DNA of 64,000 nucleotides from Comamonadaceae bacterium (GCA_013297875.1 JAAFIW010000010.1:62001-126000), one strand, 5' to 3'. Shown: positions 33,835-42,778, numbered from the stretch's first letter. A program made the numbers and translations. The notes: generated by a model from the sequence alone, not told the origin.

Positions 33835-36291
33835 ATGCAAACCGACCCACAAGCCACCGAACCCGACGAGCCCTACAACCCTGGCGCCACGCTGGCCCAG
33901 CTGGGCACGCTGGCGCTGCTGGGCTGCCTGCTGGGCACCATCGTGCAGTTGCAGCAAAGCGCCCTGTGGAATGTCTGGTTTTATGTGGCTTTTGGGCTGG
34001 TAGCCCTTGTATTCATTGCTGGGGCAGCTCCTGAATCAGGAGCGTTTGCAGCGCTGCGGCGGGGCATGCTGGTGTTATCAGCGGCGGCCGCGCTGGCCTT
34101 TGGCGTGTGTGGGTTGCGGGCCAGCGTGTACACGCAGCAGGCGCTGAACCCAGCGCTTCAGGGGCTGGATGTGCAGGTGGTGGGTGTGGTGGCAGCCATG
34201 CCGCAGCGCGGTGAGGCGGGGTTGCGGTTTCGGCTGGATGTGGAATCGGCCTTTCTGGACAAACAACCGGTGACGCTGCCGCCCAGTTTGTGGCTGGGCT
34301 GGTGGGGTGGCGTGCAGCCCGATGGGTTGCAACGGCTGCCTGGCAATCTGCGCGCGGGGGAGCGCTGGCAGATGACGGTGCGCCTGAAAGCGCCGCATGG
34401 CAACCGCAACCCGCATGGCTTTGACTACGAGCTGTGGCTGTGGGAGCATGGCTTGCAGGCCACCGGCTATGTGCGTGCGGGGCCCAACGATGCGCCGCCG
34501 CTGCGGCTGGGGGGCACCTGGCGGCACCCGGTGGAGCGGGCGCGCCAGGCGGTGCGTGATGCGGTGTTTGAGCGGGTGGCAAACCGGCAGCAGGCAGGCA
34601 TTTTGGCGGCGCTCATCACCGGTGACCAGGCGGCCATTGAGCGGGCTGACTGGGATGTGTTTCGGGCCACTGGCGTGGCGCATTTGATGAGCATTTCGGG
34701 CCTGCACATCACGCTGTTTGCCTGGGTGGCGGCGGCGCTGCTGGGGGTGCTGTGGCGGCGCAGCACGCGGCTGTGCCAGGCGGTGCCGGCCCACCATGCG
34801 GCGCTGGTGGGCGGGGTGGCGCTGGCGGGGGCTTATGCGCTGTTTAGCGGCTGGGGCGTGCCTGCGCAGCGCACGGTGCTGATGCTGGCCACTGTGGGCC
34901 TGCTGCGGCTGGCGGGCCTGCAATGGCCGTGGACGCGGGTGTGGCTGCTGGTGGCCGCGGTGGTGGCGGTGGCCGACCCGTGGGCGTTGATGCAGGCGGG
35001 CTTTTGGCTGAGCTTTGTGGCGGTGGGGGTGTTGTTTGTCAGCAGCCCGGTTGCTATCAATTCAGAAGCTTCTCGAGCAATGAATTCATGGGCTGGTAGC
35101 CGATTTGTTTCATTATTGCGCGAGCAATGGGTGGTGACGGTGGCGCTCACGCCGCTGACCTTGCTGCTGTTTGGCCAGGTCTCGCTGGTGGGCTTGCTGG
35201 CCAATTTGCTGGCCATTCCGTGGGTGACCTTGCTGGTCACGCCGCTGGCGCTGGCCGGGGTGCTCGTCAACCCGCTGTGGGACGGGGCGGCGCTGGCGGT
35301 GCAGGCGCTGGCCTGGTTTCTGGGCTGGCTGGCCACTTGGCCGGCTGCCAGCGTGGCCGTGCCGGCTGCGCCGCTGTGGGCGGGTGCGGCGGGCGTGCTG
35401 GGCGGTGTGCTGCTGGTGATGCGCTGGCCCTGGGGCGTGCGGGCGCTGGGTGTGCCGCTGCTGCTGCCGGTGCTGCTGTGGCAGGCACCGCGGCCAAGCG
35501 CAGATGAGTTTGAGTTGATCGCTGCCGACATTGGCCAGGGCAATGCGCTCATCGTGCGCACCGCCGCCCACACCCTGGTGTATGACGCTGGCCCGCGCTA
35601 CAGCCGCGAGAGCGACGCCGGCCACCGCGTGCTGGTGCCGCTGCTGCGTGCCCTGGGCGAGCGGGTCGACACCTTGCTGCTGAGCCACCGCGACGCTGAC
35701 CACACCGGTGGCGCGGCGGCGGTGCTGGCCATGCAGCCGCAGGCCGCGCTGCTCAGCTCGATTGAAGACGGCCACGAGCTGCAAGCGCTGCGCCCGGCCA
35801 TGCGCTGCACCGCCGGTCAGCGCTGGGTGTGGGATGGCGTGCAATTCGAGGTGCTGCACCCCCAGGCGGCGGACTACGACCGCGCCCTGAAAAGCAATGC
35901 CCTGAGCTGCGTGCTGCGCATCAGCAATGCCCGGCAAACCGCGCTGCTGGTGGGCGACATCGAGCAGCCGCAAGAAGCGCAGCTCTTGGCCACACAGACG
36001 GCAAACCTCAAAGCCGACCTGCTGCTGGTGCCCCACCACGGCAGCAAAACCTCGTCGAGCGCGGCGTTTTTAGATGCGGTGCAGCCCCGCCTGGCCCTGG
36101 TGCAAGCCGGCTACCGCAACCGCTTTGGCCACCCCGCGCCCGAGGTGGCGCAGCGTTATGTTGAGCGGGGCATTCAGGTGATTGCGTCACCAGCCTGCGG
36201 CGCCGCGCGGTGGCAATCTGCGCAGCCGCAGGTGGTGGGCTGCGAGCGGGCGACCAACCGGCGCTACTGGCAACATGAATCCGGTTTTTGA
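33835..36291 (+). CDS. comEC: DNA internalization competence protein ComEC/Rec2
   Basis: ComEC forms the inner-membrane channel for single-stranded DNA in natural transformation. The 818 residues comprise an N-terminal membrane and OB-like part, the competence domain (GILAALITGDQAAI, FRATGVAHLMSISGLHITLF, the many membrane helices) and a C-terminal metallo-beta-lactamase-like domain (IAADIGQGNAL, LLLSHRDADHTGG, LLLVPHHGSKTSSS). The start at ATG 33835 is preferred over TTG 33802. Two dispersed-repeat copies are translated within it: residues about 52-70 (weak) and 405-423 (AINSEASRAMNSWAGS), the latter in a loop between helices. It begins 35 bp after intI on the same strand. Confidence 0.94.
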   Translation: MQTDPQATEPDEPYNPGATLAQLGTLALLGCLLGTIVQLQQSALWNVWFYVAFGLVALVFIAGAAPESGAFAALRRGMLVLSAAAALAFGVCGLRASVYTQQALNPALQGLDVQVVGVVAAMPQRGEAGLRFRLDVESAFLDKQPVTLPPSLWLGWWGGVQPDGLQRLPGNLRAGERWQMTVRLKAPHGNRNPHGFDYELWLWEHGLQATGYVRAGPNDAPPLRLGGTWRHPVERARQAVRDAVFERVANRQQAGILAALITGDQAAIERADWDVFRATGVAHLMSISGLHITLFAWVAAALLGVLWRRSTRLCQAVPAHHAALVGGVALAGAYALFSGWGVPAQRTVLMLATVGLLRLAGLQWPWTRVWLLVAAVVAVADPWALMQAGFWLSFVAVGVLFVSSPVAINSEASRAMNSWAGSRFVSLLREQWVVTVALTPLTLLLFGQVSLVGLLANLLAIPWVTLLVTPLALAGVLVNPLWDGAALAVQALAWFLGWLATWPAASVAVPAAPLWAGAAGVLGGVLLVMRWPWGVRALGVPLLLPVLLWQAPRPSADEFELIAADIGQGNALIVRTAAHTLVYDAGPRYSRESDAGHRVLVPLLRALGERVDTLLLSHRDADHTGGAAAVLAMQPQAALLSSIEDGHELQALRPAMRCTAGQRWVWDGVQFEVLHPQAADYDRALKSNALSCVLRISNARQTALLVGDIEQPQEAQLLATQTANLKADLLLVPHHGSKTSSSAAFLDAVQPRLALVQAGYRNRFGHPAPEVAQRYVERGIQVIASPACGAARWQSAQPQVVGCERATNRRYWQHESGF
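33990..34044 (-). repeat. Possible degenerate dispersed repeat, copy 12 (in comEC)
   Basis: TTTTGGGCTGGTAGCCCTTG, TATTCATTGCTGGGGCAGCT resembles the GGGCTGTAGCCCATG...TTGCTCAAGCAGCT order. The similarity is weak and may be chance. Confidence 0.4.
35051..35105 (+). repeat. Dispersed repeat, copy 13 (translated inside comEC)
   Basis: TTGCTATCAATTCAGAAGCT, TCTCGAGCAATGAATTCATG, GGCTGGTAGCC. The core has drifted but the order and the GGGCTGGTAGCC end remain. It is in frame. Confidence 0.75.
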
Positions 36292-36313
36292 TGGTTTTGG
36301 ACTGAAAAACGCT

Positions 36314-36364
36314 CCTGATTGAATAGCTGCTTGAGCAGTATTTGTATGGGCTGGTGGCAGATTC
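36314..36364 (+). repeat. Dispersed repeat, copy 14
   Basis: CTGATTGAATAGCTGCTTGA, GCAGTATTTGTATGGGCTGG, TGGCAGATT, just after comEC. Confidence 0.9.
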
Positions 36365-36494
36365 AGCCTTTGATTGGGTGACTGCTCAGGTCGCAGCACA
36401 GTGTCTTGCTCCTTCCCGCCTTGGGTTCATTAGGGAACCTCTGAAAAAACTCCTGTCGTAGGGGCTAAAAAATTTCTGTTGCCAGTCCAGAAAA

Positions 36495-36512
36495 ACTGTA
36501 TAAAAATACAGT
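36495..36512 (+). promoter_or_regulatory. LexA box upstream of imuA
   Basis: ACTGTATAAAAATACAGT fits CTGT-N8-ACAG exactly and differs from the intI box at only two inner positions. It lies 32 bp before the imuA start, so imuA-imuB should be SOS-controlled, as known for this operon type. Confidence 0.92.
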
Positions 36513-36543
36513 TTTTACCTGTCGTTCATCCGTCTGTCGTGCC

Positions 36544-37446
36544 GTGTCTGCCTTACCCCGCTCCGCTTTGCATCTGCTGTCTGCCCATATCTGGCAGGGC
36601 CACGAAATGGCGCGCTCGAGCGGGGATGCGGTGGAAACCTGGTCCACCGGCCATGCCGCGCTGGATGCCGCCTTGCCCGGCGGTGGCTGGCCGCTGGCTG
36701 GGCTGGTGGAGGTGCTGCCGCCGCAGCCGGGGCAGTTTGTCTGGCGTTTGCTGGCGCCGGGTTTGAGCCAGGTGCTGGCACACAAAGCCGGGCCGCTGGT
36801 GCTGGTGGGCGCACCGTTTGAGCCGTTTGCGCCCAATCTGCAAGCCCAGGGCCTGGCTGCTGCGCGGCTGCTGTGTGTGCGGGCCGGGCACAGAGAAGCG
36901 CCCGGTGCGCAGCAGGCGCGGCTGTGGGCGGCCCAGCATGCGCTGCAGTGCGCGCCGGTGGTAGCGGTGCTGCTGTGGCTGGAGGTGGCCAGCCAGGCAC
37001 CACCCAATGCGACCAACAGCGCGGGCAACACCGGCAGCCACACCGGTGCGCTGGCCACAGACCTGCGCCGCCTGCACCTGATTGCACAAACCCAGCACAA
37101 GCCCTTGTTCGTCATGCGCCCCCCGGCCGCCCGCCGCGAGGCATCGGCCGCACCGCTGCGCCTGTCATTGCGTGGCCTGGAGGCAGACGATCACACCCGG
37201 TTTGAGGTGGACGTATTCAAGCGGCGTGGCTCCCCGGTGCAGCCCGTGTCACTGCCAGCCGAGCCCGTGCAACTGGCCGCGCTGCTGCAGGCCGCCCGCG
37301 AAATAAGGGCGCAGGAGCTGGAATGGGACACGGAGCAACAGATGGCGCAGCAAAGCGAGGAACAGATGGCGCAACAAAGCCTGGCACCACACCCCGCTGC
37401 GCCCCACACCCGCGCACGCCATGTGGATCGCGCTCTTACCGCCTGA
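36544..37446 (+). CDS. imuA: ImuA, SOS translesion-synthesis accessory protein
   Basis: This 300-residue RecA-like protein lacks a complete P-loop and works with ImuB (and DnaE2) in damage-induced mutagenesis. The family pattern STGHAALDAALPGGGWPLAGL lies around residues 34-54, with VEVLPPQPGQF and PLVLVGAPFEPFAPNLQA following. The C-terminus has a short repeat (EQQMAQQSE). GTG 36544 is taken as the start, ATG 36607 being the alternative. Its end overlaps imuB by 26 bp. A LexA box lies upstream. Confidence 0.9.
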   Translation: MSALPRSALHLLSAHIWQGHEMARSSGDAVETWSTGHAALDAALPGGGWPLAGLVEVLPPQPGQFVWRLLAPGLSQVLAHKAGPLVLVGAPFEPFAPNLQAQGLAAARLLCVRAGHREAPGAQQARLWAAQHALQCAPVVAVLLWLEVASQAPPNATNSAGNTGSHTGALATDLRRLHLIAQTQHKPLFVMRPPAARREASAAPLRLSLRGLEADDHTRFEVDVFKRRGSPVQPVSLPAEPVQLAALLQAAREIRAQELEWDTEQQMAQQSEEQMAQQSLAPHPAAPHTRARHVDRALTA

Positions 37447-38773
37447 GCACCAGCACACCGCCTGGGGCTGGCATGCGCTGCAGTTCACCCCGCGCGTGGT
37501 GCAGGTGCAAGAGGCTTTGCTGCTGGAGGTGTCGGCCAGCCTGCGGCTGTGGGGCGGGCGCAAACGCCTGTTGCAGTGGCTTTTAAAGCCAAATCCGCCG
37601 CTAGCCCATGTAAAACATGCTCAAGCAGCTACATCTTTAATAGCAATTGCCCAGCTGCGTCTGGCCTGCCAGGGCCGTCCCATCGTGCCGGTTGATGCGC
37701 TGCCGCTGGCCACCCTGAGCGCTGCCGGGCCCTACCTGCCCCTGCTGGCGCGCGTGGGCTGCAAAACCTGGGGCCAGGTGCGTGCGCTGCCCCGCGGGCC
37801 TGCAACCCGGCGTTTCCCCGGCCTGCTGGAGGCGCTGGACGCCGCTTATGGTGACAAACCCGAGGTCTACCCTTGGCTGGCCCTGCCCGATGTGTTTGAC
37901 CAGCAGCACGAGCTGCCCGGCCTGGCCAGCAGCGCCCCCGAGCTGCTGTGGCTGGCCCAGCGCCTGTTGGACGCGCTACAGGTGTGGCTGGCCGCCCGCC
38001 AGCGCGGCGTGCTGGCCATACAGCTGCAATGGACGCTCGATTTGAAGCGCCACAACGGCCTGGACTTGCCCCCGCACCAGCACATCACCGTGCGCACTGC
38101 CCAGCCCACCCAAGACATGTCCCACCTGGTGCGCCTGGTGGGCGAGCACCTGAACCGCACCACCCTGGCCGCGCCCGCCAACGCCCTGCGCCTGCGCACG
38201 CTGGACACCGCGCCCTGGGCCGGGGCCAGCCAGAACCTGTTGATTGAAGACCGCACCCAGGGCACCAGCCTGCACGAGCTGGTCGAGCGCCTGAGCGCCC
38301 GCCTGGGCCCCGAAAACGTGCAGGTGCCCCAGCCCCATGCCGACTGGCGCCCCGAGCGCATGCAGCGCTGGGTGGCCGCGCAAGACGTCGTGGGCAATAC
38401 CCCGTCGCTCGGCCCGAAACCACACCCCTGCACCACACCGTCCGACGCCGACCTGATGCCCCCCTGGCTGCTGCCCCAGCCCCTGCCACTGGCCACCCAG
38501 AACCAGCACCCCTGCTACGGCGGACGCCTGCAACTGCTCACCCGCGCCCACCGCGTGGAAGCCGGCTGGTGGGACGTGGAGTGGAACAGCGGACGCGACC
38601 CTGCCAACCCCCTGAGCCCCCCATTGAGCCTGCGCGACTATTTCCTGGCCCGCAGCCCCCGCGCCGGCTTGCTGTGGGTGTTTTGCGCCCGCCTGAGCAA
38701 AAGCCAGCTGCTGCAAATGCCCGCGCACCGGCAACAGGCGGCGTATTGGTATTTGCAGGGGGTGTTTGGGTGA
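37421..38773 (+). CDS. imuB: ImuB, Y-family polymerase-like mutagenesis protein
   Basis: ImuB is a catalytically inactive Y-family polymerase relative that joins the beta clamp, ImuA and DnaE2 for SOS mutagenesis. The 450 residues start MWIALLPPEHQHTAW and continue LLLEVSASLRLWGGRKRLL, VGCKTWGQVRALPRGPATRRF (helix-hairpin-helix) and the little-finger region. The usual C-terminal pattern HRVEAGWWDVEW and YFLARSPRAGLLWVF is present. Residues about 57-76 (LAHVKHAQAATSLIAIAQ) are translated repeat copy 15. No dnaE2 follows in the window. Confidence 0.9.
   Translation: MWIALLPPEHQHTAWGWHALQFTPRVVQVQEALLLEVSASLRLWGGRKRLLQWLLKPNPPLAHVKHAQAATSLIAIAQLRLACQGRPIVPVDALPLATLSAAGPYLPLLARVGCKTWGQVRALPRGPATRRFPGLLEALDAAYGDKPEVYPWLALPDVFDQQHELPGLASSAPELLWLAQRLLDALQVWLAARQRGVLAIQLQWTLDLKRHNGLDLPPHQHITVRTAQPTQDMSHLVRLVGEHLNRTTLAAPANALRLRTLDTAPWAGASQNLLIEDRTQGTSLHELVERLSARLGPENVQVPQPHADWRPERMQRWVAAQDVVGNTPSLGPKPHPCTTPSDADLMPPWLLPQPLPLATQNQHPCYGGRLQLLTRAHRVEAGWWDVEWNSGRDPANPLSPPLSLRDYFLARSPRAGLLWVFCARLSKSQLLQMPAHRQQAAYWYLQGVFG
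37588..37650 (-). repeat. Dispersed repeat, copy 15 (translated inside imuB)
   Basis: GCCGCTAGCCCATGTAAAAC, ATGCTCAAGCAGCTACATCT, TTAATAGCAATT. It is in frame; the usual CTATCAAA became CTACATC. Confidence 0.88.
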
Positions 38774-38842
38774 TCACACGATGGGTTGGGGCTGGCTGAT
38801 CGGATTCGTAAAATGAACTTTCTTTTTTTCGGGAGACTGGCA

Positions 38843-39077
38843 ATGTCTGAACTTTTACTTACTGGAGCTGTCCGCACGTGCCAAGACGCTTTCTTCAGAG
38901 GAAAGAGCACAACTGGCCGAGATGCTTCTTGAGTCGCTGGAGGAATCTGCGCAGCCTGGGCTGAGCGTTGAGTGGGAGCGTGAAATTGCCAGGCGCGTTG
39001 CTGCATTTGAACGCGGCGAATCGGTGACGTATGCCGCTACAGACGTCTTCGCCGAAGCCCACCGTCTTGCTCAGTAA
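38843..39077 (+). pseudogene. Addiction-module antitoxin (COG5606/TIGR02574 type), frameshifted
   Basis: After a good start (GGGAGACTGGCAATG), MSELLLT runs into the wrong frame; from 38865 the next frame reads ELSARAKTLSSEERAQLAEM, LLESLEESAQP and ends AHRLAQ. One extra base before 38865 explains the break. Such short helical antitoxins precede ParE/RelE toxins. Confidence 0.7.
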
Positions 39078-39139
39078 TGCGTGTTCGCCTTGTTGTTGAC
39101 GCGCAATCAGGTTTTGTAGTCTCCGGTGGCCCGCAATAG
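39077..39139 (+). pseudogene. ParE/RelE toxin, N-terminal remnant
   Basis: ATG 39077 overlaps the antitoxin stop. It begins MRVRLVVDAQ, as ParE-like toxins often do, then is cut by an inverted-repeat element starting at 39139, leaving 20 codons. Confidence 0.55.
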
Positions 39140-39211
39140 GGGTCGGAGCAAAATTTCGTATGCGCACCAAGTCCGCCGAATAGACCGTGTCCTGAATTTT
39201 GATCCGACCCC
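39139..39211. repeat. REP/MITE-like inverted repeat inserted in the toxin gene
   Basis: The arms 39139-39155 (GGGGTCGGAGCAAAATT) and 39195-39211 (AATTTTGATCCGACCCC) pair at 16 of 17 positions. It sits at the break point of the toxin remnant and supplies its stop codon. Confidence 0.8.
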
Positions 39212-39316
39212 CATTGCTTGTTCCCCTGCTGCGGTTGCACTCAACGCTCAAAAAAATCTCAAACTGCAATCCAAACCGGTTTACAAACGCAGCCATCACT
39301 GATCGGAGACACCCCC

Positions 39317-39916
39317 ATGGACATGCAAGCCAGCCGCACCCTCGCCGTCACCCAGCAACAAGCCTGGGACGCGCTGAACAACCCCGAGGTGCTGAAAACC
39401 TGCATCACCGGCTGCGACAAGCTGGAGCTGATCGCCGACAACCAATACGCAGTCGGCGTGGCCGTGAAGATCGGCCCGGTCTCAGCCAAGTTTGCCGGCA
39501 AGATCACGCTGAGCGAGATCAACCCGCCCAACAGCTACACCATCACCTTTGACGGCCAGGGCGGCGCAGCCGGCTTTGGCAAAGGCGACGCCAAGGTGTC
39601 GCTGGCCCCGCTGGAAGGCGGCAAAGCCTGCGAGCTGAGCTACGTGGTGCATGCCCAGGTGGGCGGCAAGATTGCGCAACTGGGCCAGCGGCTGATCGAC
39701 GGCGTGGCCAAGTCGATGGCGGAAGACTTTTTCAAGAAGTTTGACTTGGAAATGCAGCGGCAGTATCCAGCGGCTGAAGTTGCAGTTGCTACTGATTCAA
39801 TAGCTGCTCCAGCAGATGATTCGAGGGCTGTAGCGTCAAAAGGCTTGAATGTTCCTGTCTGGGTTTGGGTGGCCGGGGCGGTGGTGGTGCTGGGGTTGGT
39901 GCTGGTTTTGCGCTAG
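39317..39916 (+). CDS. CoxG/SRPBCC family protein with C-terminal membrane anchor
   Basis: This 199-residue protein has an SRPBCC (START-like) domain of the carbon monoxide dehydrogenase subunit G (CoxG) type: MDMQASRTLAVTQQQAWDAL, VLKTCITGCDKLELI, SAKFAGKITLSEINPP, AQLGQRLIDGVAKSMAEDFF. A C-terminal helix (about 176-197) anchors it to the membrane. CoxG recruits CO dehydrogenase to the membrane, but no coxMSL genes are here. The linker at about 154-172 is translated repeat copy 16. The ATG at 39317 was chosen for the GGAGA upstream. Confidence 0.88.
   Translation: MDMQASRTLAVTQQQAWDALNNPEVLKTCITGCDKLELIADNQYAVGVAVKIGPVSAKFAGKITLSEINPPNSYTITFDGQGGAAGFGKGDAKVSLAPLEGGKACELSYVVHAQVGGKIAQLGQRLIDGVAKSMAEDFFKKFDLEMQRQYPAAEVAVATDSIAAPADDSRAVASKGLNVPVWVWVAGAVVVLGLVLVLR
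39786..39834 (+). repeat. Dispersed repeat, copy 16 (translated, stop codon removed)
   Basis: ACTGATTCAATAGCTGCTCC, AGCAGATGATTCGAGGGCTG. In this frame the usual GCT GCT TGA would stop translation; here TTGAG is changed to CCAG-type sequence, so the frame stays open. Confidence 0.78.
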
Positions 39917-39997
39917 GGGAACCTGGACAACAGAATTTGAACCGTATCTGCTCGCCATCAGGCGTCGCAAACACGTTACTTCACCAACGGAGGCTCA

Positions 39998-40402
39998 ATG
40001 AATCCCAAACAATACGAAGGCGGTTGCCTCTGTGGCGCGATCAGGTTTCGAGCCACGGGTAAGCCTGGCAAGCCGCACACCTGCTCATGCGCAAACTGCC
40101 GCAAGCACTCAGGCTCGCTCACGTTGACCTGGGTGGAGTTTCCGGAGCAGAACGTGGAATGGGTCGGCCCAGGCGGCAAGCCGTCAACCTGGCGCTCGTC
40201 GTCGTACTCCAGCAGGGCCTTTTGCGGCGATTGCGGCACCACCATCGGCGCCATGGACGACGAACCGACTGTGGCACTGGTCACAGGAGTCTTCGACAAG
40301 CCGCAACTGAAGGAGTTTGCGCCGACATACCACTCGTACGTCTCTCGCAGGCCACGGTGGTGGCATGTTCAGTCGGACTATGAGCGCCCGAGCAACGAAT
40401 GA
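39998..40402 (+). CDS. GFA-family (CENP-V/Gfa-like) zinc protein
   Basis: This 134-residue protein has the Gfa zinc fold: GGCLCGAIRFRA, CSCANCRKHSG, and FCGDCGTTIG supply the Cys ligands. The family includes glutathione-dependent formaldehyde-activating enzymes, but most members are uncharacterised. The spacing and length are normal. A link to the PQQ alcohol dehydrogenase 235 bp downstream (a source of aldehydes) is possible but unproven. Confidence 0.9.
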   Translation: MNPKQYEGGCLCGAIRFRATGKPGKPHTCSCANCRKHSGSLTLTWVEFPEQNVEWVGPGGKPSTWRSSSYSSRAFCGDCGTTIGAMDDEPTVALVTGVFDKPQLKEFAPTYHSYVSRRPRWWHVQSDYERPSNE

Positions 40403-40636
40403 GCGCTGCTCGCAAGCCAGGCGGTGCGCAGCAACGCCTGAACCCTCTGCCGAAACACGCCGTTACCCCCTAAACCCCCACCCCCAACCACGCATCAGAT
40501 AGTCGCAATTTGCGACAGCCAAAACCGCCCCACCAGCCCGTGGCTACGGGCAATCCCTATACCCGGCGATTGGCGCAAGAACAGAATTCTCCTTGGGTTG
40601 CCCTGACGCACACCCACCACACACAGGAGACAACTG

Positions 40637-42778
40637 ATGACTTGTAAGCCCAGCATGCGGCTGATCGTTGCCGCGTTTTCCGCTCTTGCGTTTGCCGCGC
40701 CCGGCATCGCCAAGGACTCCGCCCCCAAAGGCTCGGTCAAACACATCGCCACCGTGACCCAGAAGGTCAACGGCAACTTCATCAAGGCCAACGCCGCCAA
40801 AACCAACGACTGGCCCAGCTATGGGCTGGACTACGCGGAGACCCGTTTTTCGCGGCTGACGGGCATCACTGACAAGAATGTGAAAGACCTGGGCCTGGTC
40901 TGGTCGTACAACCTGGAGTCCACCCGCGGGGTAGAGGCTACGCCGCTGGTGGTGGACGGCATCATGTATGTCAGTGCCTCCTGGAGCATCGTGCATGCGG
41001 TGGACACGCGCACCGGCAAGCGCATCTGGACCTATGACCCCAAGGTGCCGCGCGAAGGTGGCTACAAAGGCTGCTGCGACGTGGTCAACCGCGGCGTGGC
41101 GCTGCATGAAGGCAAGGTGTTTGTGGCCTCGTATGACGGGCGTTTGATTGCGTTGAACGCCGCCACCGGTGAAAAGGTCTGGGAAAAAGACACGATTGAA
41201 AACAAGAAGATGTCTTACACCATCACCGGTGCACCTCGGGTGTTCAAGGGCAAGGTGATCATTGGCAATGGCGGGGCAGATTTGGGTGTGCGTGGCTACA
41301 TCACCGCCTATGACGCGAAAACCGGCGACCAGAAATGGCGCTGGTACACCGTGCCTGGCGACCCCAGCAAGCCGTTTGAAAACGAGGCCATGGAAAAAGC
41401 CGCCAAAACCTGGGACCCTGCGGGCAAGTGGTGGGAGCTGGGTGGCGGTGGCACCGCGTGGGACACCATGAGCTTTGACCCGCAGCTGAACCTGATGTAC
41501 ATCGGCACCGGCAACGGCTCGCCCTGGTCTGCCGCGCTGCGCAGCCCTGCCGGTGGCGACAACCTGTACCTGGCCAGCATCGTGGCACTGAACCCCGACA
41601 CCGGTAAATACGTGTGGCACTACCAGCAAACCCCTGGCGACAACTGGGACTACACGTCCACCCAGCCGATGATCCTGGCCGATTTGAAGATCGAAGGCAA
41701 GCAGCGCAAGGTCATCATGCATGCGCCGAAAAACGGCTTCTTTTTTGTGATTGACCGCACCAACGGCAAATTCATCTCGGCCAAAAACTTTGTACCAGTG
41801 AACTGGGCCACCGGCTATGACAAAGACGGCCGCCCCATGGTGAATCCCGAGGCACGCCGAACCGACAAACCGTTTGAGGTGATTCCCAGCGCCTATGGCG
41901 CACGCAACTGGCACAGCATGTCGTTCAACCCGCAAACCGGGCTGGTCTACATGCCGGTGCAAAACGTGCCGCTGACCTTGATGGATAACAAAAACTGGAA
42001 GCCCAATGCCAACGTAGCCGGCGAACCGCATGGCGGCCTGGGCTGGAACCTGAGCAAGATGGCCAATGTGGAGCCACCCAAGGGCGCGCCCTTTGGTCGC
42101 TTGATTGCATGGGACCCCATCGGCCAAAAACCGGCGTGGACGAATGAGCAAATTTCGCCCTGGAATGGCGGCACGCTCAGCACCGCAGGCAACCTGGTGT
42201 TTCAAGGCACGGCAGACGGTCGCTTCATGGCGCTGAACGCCAAAACCGGCGAAAAGCTGTGGGAAAGCCCCACTGGCACCGGCGTGGTGGCCGCGCCCAG
42301 CACTTACATGGTCGATGGCAAGCAATATGTGTCGATTGCGGTGGGCTGGGGCGGTGTGTACGGCATCACCACCCGCGCCACTGACCGGCAGGGCCCAGGC
42401 ACGGTCTACACCTTTGCGGTGGGCGGCAAAGCGCCGTTGCCAGAAGCCGTGCAATACCGCATGGACGAGCTGGTCTCGGGCGTGAAGTACGACCCCAAGC
42501 AGGTGCAAGCCGGCACCATGCTGTATGTGAACAATTGCGTGTTCTGCCACGGCGTGCCCGGTGTAGATCGGGGCGGCAACATTCCCAATCTGGGCTACAT
42601 GGCCTCTGGCTACATTGAAAACCTGCAAAACTTCGTCTACAAAGGCCCGGCCAATGAGCGAGGCATGCCCGACTTCACCGGCAAGCTGAGCAAAGATGAA
42701 GTCGAGCAGATCAAGGCCTTTATTCAGGGCACGGCGGACGCGATCCGGCCGCCGAAGAAGGTTTCAGAAGCCAAGTAA
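40637..42778 (+). CDS. PQQ-dependent quinohemoprotein alcohol dehydrogenase
   Basis: This 713-residue periplasmic enzyme oxidises alcohols with PQQ and passes electrons to its own heme c. A signal peptide (MRLIVAAFSALAFAAPGIA) is followed by an eight-bladed propeller with the vicinal disulfide Cys146-Cys147 (YKGCCDVV) and tryptophan-docking repeats (DAKTGDQKW, NAKTGEKLW). The C-terminal cytochrome domain carries CVFCH (about residues 634-638). This domain layout is type II quinohemoprotein ADH. AGGAG precedes the start. No PQQ biosynthesis genes are in the window; the next gene is a TonB receptor of the PQQ-importer type. Confidence 0.93.
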   Translation: MTCKPSMRLIVAAFSALAFAAPGIAKDSAPKGSVKHIATVTQKVNGNFIKANAAKTNDWPSYGLDYAETRFSRLTGITDKNVKDLGLVWSYNLESTRGVEATPLVVDGIMYVSASWSIVHAVDTRTGKRIWTYDPKVPREGGYKGCCDVVNRGVALHEGKVFVASYDGRLIALNAATGEKVWEKDTIENKKMSYTITGAPRVFKGKVIIGNGGADLGVRGYITAYDAKTGDQKWRWYTVPGDPSKPFENEAMEKAAKTWDPAGKWWELGGGGTAWDTMSFDPQLNLMYIGTGNGSPWSAALRSPAGGDNLYLASIVALNPDTGKYVWHYQQTPGDNWDYTSTQPMILADLKIEGKQRKVIMHAPKNGFFFVIDRTNGKFISAKNFVPVNWATGYDKDGRPMVNPEARRTDKPFEVIPSAYGARNWHSMSFNPQTGLVYMPVQNVPLTLMDNKNWKPNANVAGEPHGGLGWNLSKMANVEPPKGAPFGRLIAWDPIGQKPAWTNEQISPWNGGTLSTAGNLVFQGTADGRFMALNAKTGEKLWESPTGTGVVAAPSTYMVDGKQYVSIAVGWGGVYGITTRATDRQGPGTVYTFAVGGKAPLPEAVQYRMDELVSGVKYDPKQVQAGTMLYVNNCVFCHGVPGVDRGGNIPNLGYMASGYIENLQNFVYKGPANERGMPDFTGKLSKDEVEQIKAFIQGTADAIRPPKKVSEAK

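Noticed and set aside
33990-34044. A second certain repeat insertion in comEC
   Set aside because: The match is weak and the segment could be native membrane sequence; kept only as a low-confidence feature.
40544-42628. 694-codon minus-strand frame opposite the PQQ dehydrogenase
   Set aside because: Antisense shadow; the plus-strand gene has signal peptide, heme motif and a ribosome-binding site.
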